From Owenia fusiformis (Eukaryota > Annelida > Polychaeta > Sabellida > Oweniidae): a stretch of DNA of 60,000 nucleotides. Shown in pieces: positions 32,394-44,400 of the stretch (the first letter of the stretch is position 1; each line of letters opens with the position of its first letter). The stretch lies in contig CAIIXF020000005.1 of NCBI GenBank assembly GCA_903813345.2, forward strand, positions 9,801,375 through 9,861,374, written 5' to 3'. Position numbers and translations under genes: made by a program. The notes under the pieces were generated by a model. The model was not told the DNA's origin. It saw only the letters and a program-made list of their open reading frames with translations, and ran no database searches.

Positions 32394-33566
32394 TTTTGCA
32401 TGTTATTGCCTTGTTTCTCTTGTGATGCTCCCCATTTATGTGATTCTACAACTTTATTTTGTTTATATTAAATAGAAAATAGTAGGGAACAACATGTGGA
32501 ATTTTTCTGTTCGTAAATTTATTTCAATTGATTTTTGAATTTAGATTCAGATACAGGGAATTTTCAGGAATGTTTAGTGACTCTTGACTCTCTCAATGTT
32601 TTTATCTTTTGTCCATCATCTAATTTCCTCTATTTTTCCAATGACCCTTTTGCTTCCCACGGTTCAGGTCCTTTACACATCGCCTTATGGCATCTATGTT
32701 ACCACTGTAACACCAAGGTTCCACTGAAACAAAATATACAATAGTTTAACATTTACGAATGACATTATTTTATCAATATTTGATGTGACAACTAAAATGA
32801 ATAATAATCATATTATCCTGTTTTTGGAAAATTTACTTATTGACTTGGCTTTCATTGACTGACTAAAATGAAAACATGGAGATCATCAGAAATAAGAACT
32901 CTGAAGTAGATCTTAACAATTATTGGTTTATGTGTACCTTTTATATCTAATACTTCGGCCCCTTTTAATGTCTGATGTAAATCACCAAATGTTGATTTTG
33001 ATGAGATATAATCACTTATTTCTTCATTTTTGATTACATTTATTCATCTAAAATATTTCAATTGAAGTCATTCATGGTATTTAAATATAAAGTTAAGTTA
33101 CCTTTCACTGATGATGGAACTAGTCCTAACAGTTTCTTAGTACATATGGTCAGCTTTCTAATGAAAGCAACACAGCACCAATCCTCAACTAGAATATAAT
33201 AACATATTGAGAGTATAGATTATCTTACATTGAGGGGTGGCTCAAAATATCACATGTTCATATGGAGATGAAAGTACTTTCATTTGGACCCCCCTAAGTC
33301 ATTTAAAAACATTGATTTTCAGTGACTGTAAAATGACGTGATTACATTAATTTATTACATTTAGAATTTACACACGCTTCACTTTGACTGCTTTGACCAA
33401 AAAGCAGAGAAAAATATTATTTAGTTGACAAATTATCGAATGATCATCTTTATTTACCAATATTTGAGACCTATCCAGAAAAAGGCTATAGAACTATTGA
33501 AAACAGACCTTTTTATCTTTGTACATTCATTATTGTTTTCGTCACAGGAGTTGAAGATATTTTATT

Positions 33567-36500
33567 TTATTTCTTATATTCAAAGTTCTTACATGGTGGT
33601 GGTGTTGAATTTGTTGGTTGAGCTGGTGTTGTCGGTGTAATCACATTAGTTGTTTTGGGGAAATTAGTAGATGGTGTCAATGTAACGCTTGCTGTCACTT
33701 GTACACTTGTTGTTGGGGTGAGTATAGTCGATGGTGTTGGTCTAACAGTTGTTGTCATTTGTAAACTAGTTGTTGGTATAACAGTTGTCATCCTTGGTAA
33801 ACTAGTTGTTGGTATAACGGTCGTCATTGATAAACTAGTTGTTGGAATAATGGTTGTCGTCATTGGTAAACTAGTTGTTGGTATAATGGTTGTCGTCATT
33901 GGTAGACTAGTTGTTGGTATAATGGTCGTCGTCATTGGTAAACTAGTTGTTGGAATAATGGTTGTCGTCATTGGTAAACTAGTTGTTGGTATAATGGTCG
34001 TCGTCATTGGTAAACTAGTTGTTGGTATTATGGTCGTCGTCATTGGTAAACTAGTTGTTGGTATAATGGTCGTTGTCATTGGTAAACTAGTTGTTGGTAT
34101 AATGGTTGTCGTCATTGGTAAACTAGTTGTTGGAATAATGGTTGTCGTCATTGGTAAACTAGTTGTTGGTATAATGGTCGTCGTCATTGGTAAACTAGTT
34201 GTTGGTATTATGGTCGTCGTCATTGGTAAACTAGTTGTTGGTATAATGGTCGTTGTCATTGGTAAACTAGTTGTTGGTATAATGGTTGTCGTCATTGGTA
34301 AACTAGTTGTTGGTATAATGGTTGTCGTCATTGGTAAACTAGTTGTTGGTATAATGGTTGTCGTCATTGGTAAACTAGTTGTTGGTATAATGGTTGTCGT
34401 CATTGGTAAACTAGTTGTTGGTATAATGGTCGTCATTGGTAAACTAGTTGTTGGTATAATGGTCGTCGTCATTGGTAAACTAGTTGTTGGTATAATGGTC
34501 GTCGTCATTGGTAAACTAGTTGTTGGTATAATGGTTGTCGTCATTGGTAAACTAGTTGTTGGTATAATGGTCGTCGTCATTGGTAAACTAGTTGTTGGTA
34601 TAATGGTTGTTGTCATTGGTAAACTAGTTGTTGGTATAATGGTTGTCGTCATTGGTAAACTAGTTGTTGGTATAATGGTCGTCGTCATTGGTAAACTAGT
34701 TGTTGGTATAATGGTTGTCGTCATTGGTAAACTAGTTGTTGGTATAACAGGCACTCTAGCTGCAACTTCTGTTGTTTGTTTTATATATGAAAGTAAAGTA
34801 ATTTTAGAATGTTAAAAGAAAATTTTGATTTGATTAAAAAACAAACATTTCATTTTAAGCTGGTGTTTTCAAAATGGCCATTCCAACAGTTTCTTTAGCA
34901 TTACAGGCATAGGAGAAAACACCAGTTGTCATATTTTAGATGCTTTTTAGATATTTTAAAACTATTTTATAACCAAAAATATGAATGGAAAGCAGTGAAA
35001 TATGAAATCAGTATCCATTGGCTGTTAAGTAATACAAATCTAATAAATATTCAGACATAGACTCCTTTAATAAGATATAAGCTAAAATGGTAAAAGTAGA
35101 TTCCACATTTATCTCGAAGATTAAACATTATAAAACCTATTTCCTTTGAATATGATGTGAAATGTTTGAAGATATGTATGACAAAGAATGAATTCAAACA
35201 GATTTTGAAATTGAGAACATTTATTTTATTTAGTGTTACTTGTTATTATCCCATCAAACGAAGTTCGGAGGGATATAGGGAACGCCTCCGTCCGTCTGTA
35301 CGTACGTCCGTCCGTACGTACGTCCGTCCGTACGTACGTACGTCCGTCCGTACGTACGTCCGTCCGTCCGTCCGGGCAATAACTCAAATACCGTTGGACC
35401 GATTTTGTTCATATTTTGTACACATATACCCTATGGGGGTAGAAGTTCTGCTCGAAAGCCGATTTTCAAAATGGCCGCTCATTTCAAAATGGCGGCCACT
35501 TTAGTGACGATTTTACAGTAATTTAGGTGCAATATGTAAAACTGTAATAGCAATATGTTTTAAATGTAAAAAAATTATAAAGGACATTAATAATGCTACA
35601 AATGTAGATATTAAAGAAGCACATGGCAGCCATCTTGAAAAATGGCGGCCTTTACTCGTCATTTTACGATTTTGGCTGTAACTCAAAAAATAGTGGAGCG
35701 ATTTTGATCATATTTGGTATGTGAATACTATAAGCATTGCACACTGTCTAAAGACACTTTTGGTAGAAGGCGGCCATTTTGAAAAATGGCCGCCATTTAA
35801 AAAAATGGCCGCCATTTTAACGCATTTTACTATAACTCGAAAAGTAGTGGAGCAATTTTGTTCATATTTGGTATGTGAATACTATAAGCATGGCACACTG
35901 TCCTATGACAATTTTGGTAGAAAATGGCCACCATTTTAACGCATTTTACTATAACTCGAAAAGTAGTGGAGCGATTTTGTTCATATTTGGTATGTGAATA
36001 CTATAAGCATGGCACACTGTCCTATGACACTTTTGGTAGAAGGTGGCCATTTTGAAAAGAATTTTGAAAAATGGCCGCCATTTTAAAATATTTTACTATA
36101 ACTCGAAAAGTAGTGGAGCGATTTTGTTCATATTTGGTATGTGAATACTATAAGCATGGCACACTGTCCTATGACACTTTTGGTAGAAGGTGGCCATTTT
36201 GAAAAGAATTTTGAAAAATGGCCGCCATTTTAAAATATTTTACTATAACTCGAAAAGTAGTGGAGCGATTTTGTTCATATTTGGTATGTGAATACTATAA
36301 GCATGGCACACTGTCTATTTTTAATGACGCTTTTGGTAGAAGGTGGCCATTTTGAAAAATGGCCACCATTTTAACGTATTTTACTATAACTCAAAAAGTA
36401 GTGTAGCGATTTTGTTCATATTTGACATGTGAATACTTTAAGCCTGGCACATTGTCTAATAAAACTTTGGGGAGTAGTCCGCCATTTTGAAAAATGGCCA

Positions 36501-37014
36501 CCATTTTTATGTGTGTTATTTTACAAGTACGTGTGCGATTTTTCAAAAATTTTAGAGGTGGCTAATTAAAAGCATATTATTTCTTCTGATGACAACTTGG
36601 CTTGTGAGCAACCATTTTGAAAATGGTGGCCTTTCTGGTGTGTTGTTTTATGATATTTGCGCTTCGTTTGTAAAAATGCCAGCTATTTCTGTTCGATGGG
36701 ATTCGCTACGCTTTGGCGTTGCCGTTGTTCTGGTTTTTAGTGTTTGTACTGGGGAAGTATACTTATAAATATAAGAATTTTATTTAAATCTCATTATTCA
36801 TATAATATTAAAGTTCATACAGACATAAAAAAACATTATTATATTGAAAATGAATAATATTAGAAATGTATAATACGATAGTGTTGTAAACAGTCACACC
36901 AAAATTGCTTAGAAAAAAACAAATGTGAGATGATGTTCAAAAACACTTACCTCTGTTAATACTGGATTGCACCAGTAACCATACTAAGAGCAACATTTTG
37001 CCTGATCCGTCCAT
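33567..37014 (-). CDS. Secreted mucin-like protein with a 12-residue Thr/Pro repeat (two exons)
   Basis: Exon 1, 37014-36951: ATG, then 21 codons MDGSGKMLLLVWLLVQSSIN-R plus one base, a good signal peptide, donor GTAAGT. Exon 2, 34768-33567: acceptor AACAACAG, phase fits (G|AA), then VAARVPVIP and about 25-27 units of TTSLPMTTTIIP (36 bp each, one of 33 bp). Next comes a degenerate Thr/Pro/Ser region and the ending STPPPCKNFEYKK-stop. Predicted 421 residues. Dense Thr suggests heavy O-glycosylation and a secreted mucin or gel protein. AATAAA overlaps the stop (33561-33572). A GTAAGA donor just before the stop (CACCAT|GTAAGA) leaves open a further 3' exon. The gene lies inside the inferred dystroglycan intron on the opposite strand. 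Confidence 0.75.
33781..34747 (-). repeat. 36-bp coding minisatellite
   Basis: Tandem units of GGTAAACTAGTTGTTGGTAT + AATGGTTGTCGTCATT (plus strand). Variants are limited (GTT/GTC in one codon, GGAATA/GGTATA), and a larger block of several units is itself repeated (33954-34133 resembles 34134-34313). This indicates recent unequal exchange. Confidence 0.95.
35243..36730. mobile_element. ~1.5 kb element carrying a GGCCGCCATTTT minisatellite
   Basis: Left end ATCCCATCAAACGAAGTTCG, right end TTCGATGGGATTCGC give a short inverted match (ATCCCATC-AAC). After the left end comes a CCGT/ACGT microsatellite (35287-35374). Six or seven units of 119-154 bp follow, each with GGTATGTGAATACTATAAGC and (A)ATGGC(C/G)GCCATTTT (shared points 35717, 35871, 35990, 36137, 36284, ~36424). 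Open frames rich in KMAA/KWPP are repeat artefacts. It is a non-coding element that I cannot assign to a class. Confidence 0.75.
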
Positions 37015-37101
37015 CAAATGTTCAATATTTGGCAGTTTTCTTTCAGTTCTAGTTTTTCAAGGAACTCACTTACCTACTGACTTACCTACCTTAGTCAGTG
37101 G

Positions 37102-37109
37102 TATATATA
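37102..37109 (-). promoter_or_regulatory. TATA box of the mucin-like gene
   Basis: GAGTATATATACC on the minus strand, about 90 bp upstream of the start codon, which would place transcription start near 37075. The fit of TATA, short leader, signal peptide and donor supports a real gene. Confidence 0.6.
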
Positions 37110-40100
37110 CTCTATAACCTAATTATTGCAGGTGATATTTTGTTATTATCATCTTGTTGTTGGTTGGACTTAATTTCAATTTATTCCTAAATATTCTTAA
37201 TATCAGTGAATAACCTCAAAATTGCTTTAATATGATGATTATTTGGAATATCCCATGAATTAAGTGTGATTTCAGTTATATTTTGAAACATTACATAAAG
37301 TTGATGGTAGAAGAATTAAAAATGCTCTCGTAAATAAAGATAATTTTATTCTCTGAATGCATGCTCTAGAAATATAGGTCACCCTACTATTTTTGGAGAG
37401 AAGTGTAAAAAATAATAAATAGAGATGAATATTAAAGATCGCTTAATATTTAAATAATTTCAGTTATTTGAATTCATTGGTACATCTGGTTTTTCCATTA
37501 TTATGATGATAATGATTGAAGTTGTTTTGTTCATATATACACATGTGTCACTGTCAGGCCATGTAGGGACATATCTAGGTGGGTACACCCTCCCATCCTT
37601 TGGCCCTGATGCTATTAGAATATTAGATTTTTCACCAGTGTCAATGTTACTAAATGTTGGAGTTTCAAAATATCACTTGTTAGTTTCAAAATAACCTCAT
37701 AGCCAAAAAATATTTAAATATAATGAGTGGTGGTATTAGTATAATATTTTTGAATTAGTTGAGCTTTGGAATACTTAGGTCAAGATAATTCTATATATCC
37801 TGTACCATGAAGCTCAGCCTTGTCATGAATATATCCAGTATCAACATTACATGTTAAGAATCAGGTCTGATTCGTCAACTTATTCACTTATTGACTTATA
37901 TAATGTGATCTTATTCATTGCTGAGGCCATTCTCTCTTCCCCTCCCTCTCAGTTATTTGATATAAAAACTTAAACACCTGACATTTTATTTATCAACACA
38001 TACATGTATTCTTATGTACATGTTAATATACATGTATGTATGATCTCATTATAAAAAGTTAATCATTTTAAAGTCTTTCCAGTTTTAAACTGGATCTTCT
38101 GCTGTCCAGAGATTGTTCATAAATTACTTCTATGTGTAGGTGTGGCTACCAGGCTTGGATTTCTATGGCCCACTTGACCAGGGAGAGACCCTCTATTAGG
38201 TAAAAGGTCTCTGATGAAGTCATGCTTTAAATAATAAGGAAAATATGAAGAAAACTTTCATTCGCTAGATATTAGTAATGCAATGTTGTACAGAAGGTCT
38301 ATATTATGACAAAACACAAAAAGTTAACTTAACATCATCATTAATTGATGATAGGCTGGAATTGAAATTGCTCGTGTTTAATTTTAAGCATGGGTTATAA
38401 CTTCAATAATATGATATCAAGATATTATATGGTACAATCAGGTATAGTTTTGAGTTTGACCTCATATGTCAGAACTCCTTAAAATGGCTACAGTTCTACT
38501 GTTTAAAAATAACTGAATGAAGGCAGACAGAAATATTCCATCTTTACCCCCTGATATTTTTCCATGAGTTTTTCAATAGCTCTTTGTCTGTTTACCCAAC
38601 ATCTGGATGTTGGTGGTTGATTTGTTGATTTTAACTTAATATAAGGATGTACCTATCTTCACCAAATATCTATTTTTGCTCTTAGAATACTTAACAAAAA
38701 CCACAGTGAAAAGCATGGGTCTCTTATCTCGACACAAGAGATGATGCCTAATCTTCAATATTGCAAGTTGAAGTTTACTTTTCTGTGGAATATTTGAGGG
38801 AAACAATTTGAAGCGATATCCCTTTATATGCACAAATACAGCAATTTCGTGACAGTGTCTAAGATGTTTTACTTTGATGTCTTGACATTCAAGTTGAGGT
38901 ATTGCTTTTTATTGTTAGTTCCAGTACTGATTGAGGTTTGCACATGTATTTTTCCTTCGTTTGTGTTTTCAGAATGGCAAACATTGACTTACACTTTACA
39001 TTTCTGACTCATGTCTGTCAATTGTTGAAGTTGCCTTTCCAGGGATTGAGATTAACTTGAAGCATGAAATCAACCACTTTCCCTTAGATCTACTCCATTC
39101 AAAACCTCTGTTCAAAATCTCATTCTCATTTTTCGAAATTTACATCTTCCGAAATAAGATGTCCAGTAACTTGGATTTCTATATAGATAAGAGCATGTGC
39201 TTATATCTGCTTCATTTATTCCTTGTAAATTTCCCTGTTTTTCACTCTTTTCATCTCAAAAGATCAGACTGTAATGATGTTTTATTTATTGATTGACTTC
39301 AGTGTTATTCATAGAGAGAACAAGTGCCAGAAAAATGTTGATTTTAAACATGAGTGGGGCAACATATGCTTATTCAATTTTTGCTGGCACTGCGCAATTG
39401 TAAAAATATTGACCATTTTGGCTGGGAGGTATGTCTATTGTGTCTATTGTATTTCCCGCTATTCTTGGATTAATGAAAATGATTTGCACTGTTTGTCAAG
39501 TGACCAAGTTGAAATATTGGAATAGTTGTGCTGTGTAAGTATTTGATCTTATGGGTTGTTTACATAACAGGATAGACCCCTTTATGTTATAATTTACGAT
39601 TTTATCTGAAATATAAACGCTAAAATTCTGAATTTCACTTGACCCATAGGTCATGTGACCACTTCCTTGAATACTTCCTAAGTACTCTCATCCCTATGAA
39701 ATTTCCTAAGTAGAGATTTTGGTATGTTTCTTATCTTAGTTAAAATGTTAATTGACCTTTTCATGTAGCCATAAGTAACCTCACTCTCATATCAGTGAAT
39801 CTTGGAGTACCTCTACCTGTACCTGCCTATGTTCAAATATACACCAAACAAAAGCCCTAAGCTTAAAACAAACGACTGGATATACCTCTATGCCTGCATT
39901 TCAAGAAGGTAAGAATATTTAACAAATTATTTTTATGGCTCAAACAAATCTAGAACATTTAGGAGGCCACAAAAAGACTGAGGTTTCCAAGAAGGTGCAT
40001 AACTTCACATTCAGTAAAGAAATGTTTGACTAAGTGCGAGGTATTTGAGTTAGATCAGGCTTTACTGCTGTTCCTCCATGAAGAAAATTTATGGGGTCGA

Positions 40101-43100
40101 AGGAGTCTCGAAATCTTGATGATTTACGATAAAAGAGATCTTATACTATTGATTACCACAGTTAATGATAGCAAACACATCTTTCAATGCTTACAAATAT
40201 CTTTGATGACCTTGTTGCTTCGCATAATACAATCTGCTACACTGAATGATAGAATTTGATCAAACTTATTCCTTTCTTTCTTGTCTGGAATTGAAATAAA
40301 GTTGTCTTCATTTCTCTATACTTTACATCTACAGCAAAAGCTATGCATCCGAACACCTCAAATTGAACACCTGCCAATCAAAACATATTTTTGCTTGTCC
40401 TGGTTATGTTCAGCTTAGATAGGTTTTGATGTATATAGAATGTTCTTTGTATAGGTATCTGCAGAATTATTCTAGTATTCCATTCTGAATATGAAAGTAT
40501 ATCCTCTTTGATCTTTGAGTTCATAAAATTCCAAGATTATTTACTGCTACATCCTGCAAAAAGAGGATAATTTTTCATGAAAGGCGATCCAGGGAGTGCA
40601 TTTTTAGGTCTTTCATTTCAGCTATATTATGAATAATTTGGGAGTAAAAATTGCTGTGTAACACTGTGGGAATGACACTTATTAGATAGTCAATGTAAAT
40701 CCAATGGGCAATGGTAGTGGTACAAGATCTAATACATCAATACGATCCAAGAATTCAAATAAGAAGGTCTTCTCCTGACACAATCATGATTTGTTATATA
40801 CTAACAGAAGATAAGATATAGTGAGGATTATTCAAGATATAAGTGGACTTGTAGTTAAATTATGAACATTTTGTAAATATAATGTGACAATATACGTCAA
40901 CATATGTGTGCTTGACCTCTTATGAGAGCATCTGGTCAGCATCTGGCTCCTGCCTGAGTAAAACCTTTTGGAAGATATATGTTCGTGCCACCTGAATACT
41001 GAATTGGTTTTAAAAGGGGTAAAAGTCATTATTTATCAGACCCTCTCTAAAGGTCAGAAGCCATTACCATAAGTATATGAGGCAAACATTGGGGAGATTC
41101 AGCTTCATATTTTTAAGAGAACTTATATGTGAATCTGTAATGGTATAACCCAAGGGAATAACAATCCCCATCTCAATTTAGTTTTCAAGAGACCCAAGCA
41201 CAACAATTTTCCTTATTAATCTTTATACTTGTTAATCAAGTAAATATTATAAAGGGGAGAACTTATCCCTTCGAGGACCATAATTCTACAGATTCACAAT
41301 TTTGTACAAGTTCTTTTAAAAGTATGCACATACAGTGTACAGTGTATCCTTAACTCACTTATTGTCAATTAGGTGCTGTAACCAGTTACTTCAGTCCTGG
41401 TAAGTCAATGGACTTGGCATGATACATATGGATATCATATCAATATTGATAGATAACTTCACTATACATTCAGGTTACTCCAACAGTGACGCAGTGACAC
41501 TAGCATCTTTGACCACAAGGCTTTCAGACACTTTAGATTTCAACACAGAGAAAATTAGCATGGAAAATGCAAACACATCAAGAATGATGTTTTGAAAAGG
41601 TTGTTCATGGTGGCAAGTCACGATTAAAAGAGAACACTGCATCTGACAGGTTTTCCCTTCCAAGTGAACCAAGTGTGGGGTTTCTAATCTGCATATGCCA
41701 TGGGGTGCAACCCATGTTTGACATTTTAATCTGGTCATTGTCACTATTACACAGTTCTGTACTTTACTAATTCTTCTCATTCAGTCATTGAACCTAAGAC
41801 CTTTTGGTACATGTATTCTCTATATGAACATGTATATTTTTGTTCCTGTTGTCTCTTGTTCTATTCTATTCTTATGTCCCATTGTTGCATTGTATTCATG
41901 GGAGAGTTCATCTTCATCTGCTTTGAACTTATCTTTGCTTGCCCCCTGGAGATTTTGCTCATACAAAGCTTGTTGTAAAGGTTTGGAACATTTTATGGGT
42001 GGTTCAGATTACATATGACTAGTGCCTTTGATGTTGATACTAAAAATACATAAATGGAGCCATGGTCTTTAGAGTTTTGTCAAACCTGGAATTACCTTGT
42101 AAAGCTAACAAACAAAGCAAACAAATTCCTAGGTTTATGTATTTTAGATTTAGTCTTAGTCTAGCTACAAACCCTTGTGAGAATGTGGGCCTCTTCCCCC
42201 CAAAAACTACATGTCTCCCCACAAGTGATGTGTTGGTGAAGTAGATTGGGAGGAGGGTGTCCATAGTCTTGAAGCAAGACTAATTTAGTCTCTAGATCTG
42301 CCTTTAAAGTCGGATGTATTACTGCATTGTTGTCTGACTTCATTGCCATGGTTTCTTTTAGGAGGTAGCCGTGGTACAATATTATTAAGCATTCTTAGAC
42401 AATTCAGACAGGTGAAACTGTGCAGAGATTAATTAATAGAAAGATTGGCTATCTTTGCTTGATTTCCCCTGTGTTTTCTTGAAAGCTTTGTTGTTACCTC
42501 CCCTATGTAACTTTCGCCATGATTGTGTAATACATGTACTGTCTTAAGGGTTTCAATTTTAGATCAAGTTTATGTTCATTAATCTGATTTCCTTCAATCT
42601 GAAGAAACCTGTGCCTTATTTATTGAACTGTCCATTTCTTCTACTCCTTTTATTTTCAAGACAGATTGTTGTGACATTCGTTTTGCTGGAAAGTGGGGTT
42701 CTGATCAGATGACTAATCAAACTAAAAGCATTTTAGCAAAATGAGCAAATCTGTTCAAATCAACAGAAATGGAAGATGTAGGTTAGATTAAATGTAAATA
42801 GGTATCTTAAAGAAGCTTAGATGGTTAGATGTATGTTTTTTTCTGTTTTTACTGTCAGCGGCACACGTGTTATACTCATCATTTCTGGCAAAATTTCGTT
42901 CATGTTTTTGCAGAATTTACTATGTTCGGAATGAACTCAAACTCACGTTTGTCGATATGTATGTTTATCTTTTTAACTTATTTCGACAATGTTGTGATTG
43001 CCTTTATTTTAGAAAGCTTAGAAATAAAATTAATAATTATGGTAATAAAAGTATGGTTGAAACAGGCTTTTTGTGTAAGTTTTCAGGAGAAGGAACCACT

Positions 43101-43426
43101 TGAGTATGAAAGGTGTTTCATTTCTTTCTACTCCTTGTGAAGCATTCGACTTCTTTATATACATCCTGCACATATGTGAGCAACTGCCTCCATATCATAC
43201 ATTGTACTGCAATACTGTTGGTCTCACAAGCTGTAGGATCTCTAGAAGAGACCTATAGATAGCTTTAGATAAAGATGCCCATGCTGATAGGTCAGAATGC
43301 CTCTATTATATTCAATCAGTTAATAGGATGGAGTTGTTCACTTTTATTTATCATTATGCTATAGGCTTGTTCAGAATAGGGATCCCTCAAATTGACAAGT
43401 TTATATTTTTCTCTTTACTGTTCTTA

Positions 43427-43565
43427 TGGCACCACCAGAAGTGTTAATATTTTCCAATTTTTTATAAATAGATGGTGTTCAGCATTCAGAGTCTGCCGAT
43501 CAGTGTCTATAACAATTTGCAGTTGGTGTCTCTAACAATTTACAATAACTTACAAGATGGTGACA
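43427..43565 (+). repeat. GGTGGTGACA repeat, copy 5 (diverged)
   Basis: TGGCACCACCAGAAGTGTTA at left, GATGGTGTTCAGCATTCAGA inside, AGATGGTGACATTTTGTCAT at right. Same strand. Confidence 0.65.
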
Positions 43566-44321
43566 TTTTGTCATTTTAGTGTCTTGTTTTGCAATCATAT
43601 ATTCATTGCATCTCCTTTCTTACAACAGAAGTCTCAGATTGAAAAAATAAAATATTGCTGTTTTGGTCAGTAGGTTTTTGCTCCTTCATATTCGTGTCAG
43701 TGTTTTTCAACTTTGAAATACATTTCATTGAAAATAACTTTCACTTTATAACAACCAACAATATTCCCTGCTGCAATCTTATCAGTTGCCTACCAGCTAA
43801 AGGCCAAAGGTGAAAATGGTTTGCCAAAAAACTGGAGTAACAAAATTAGACTTGTACACCTGGCTTTGATAATATACTAGGAACGCTTTGATGTGAGGAC
43901 CAGGGGTCATTACATTGAGTCTCCGTACAGCTATACTACTTGATAAAGGCATGGCAACGTGGCAGCTCTGGGAAAGTCAATTGAATGATGGATGGATCTA
44001 ATTTTTCAGTTCTCTTCTAGTTGGATAGATAAAAATTTACAGGTATGTTTCTTCATCCAAATATGATTATGAATTTTTGTTTTATCAATAGCAGTATTGT
44101 ATTATGGATCGATTATCCATGATTATGGATGATGTTATTGGTTTGATTTGGGGGGTGGGGAAGTGGGGGTAAAGGGTAAAGACTATTTCATTTTCTGCCA
44201 AAATTGATTTATTATATTCCTGGGGTTCATTCAGAATACTTTTTGTCTTGAGATCACAGTGGATTTCAATATATTTTCCCCAGTTTGACATTTTGAGTTT
44301 TACATGACATAAGTATTGTAT

Positions 44322-44400
44322 TAGCTCATATGGGTGAGCTATTGTTATTGCCCACTTGTCCGTCCATCTGTCTGTCCACCTGTATGGAGTAATGACAGGC
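44322..44400 (+). repeat. Fragment of an AGCTCATATGGGTGAGCTAT repeat
   Basis: AGCTCATATGGGTGAGCTAT followed by TGCCCACTTGTCCGTCCATC and GTCCACC. This layout (AGCTCATATG then CCGTC runs) recalls a dispersed repeat of marine invertebrate genomes. Limits approximate. Confidence 0.4.

Noticed and set aside
33655-34815. A 386-codon open frame on the plus strand with LVVGIMVVVIGK repeats, looking like a membrane protein
   Set aside because: It is the complement of the Thr/Pro repeat; the 36-bp period keeps both strands open. The minus strand has the signal peptide, splice sites, TATA box and polyadenylation signal.
35157-35939. Frames rich in RTSVRTYVRPSV and KWPPFKKMAA
   Set aside because: They come from the CCGT/ACGT microsatellite and the GGCCGCCATTTT minisatellite, not from a gene.
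42829-43140. Two overlapping plus-strand frames of 78 and 103 codons
   Set aside because: Neither matches a family I know, both are AT-driven in composition, and there are no convincing splice or promoter signals.
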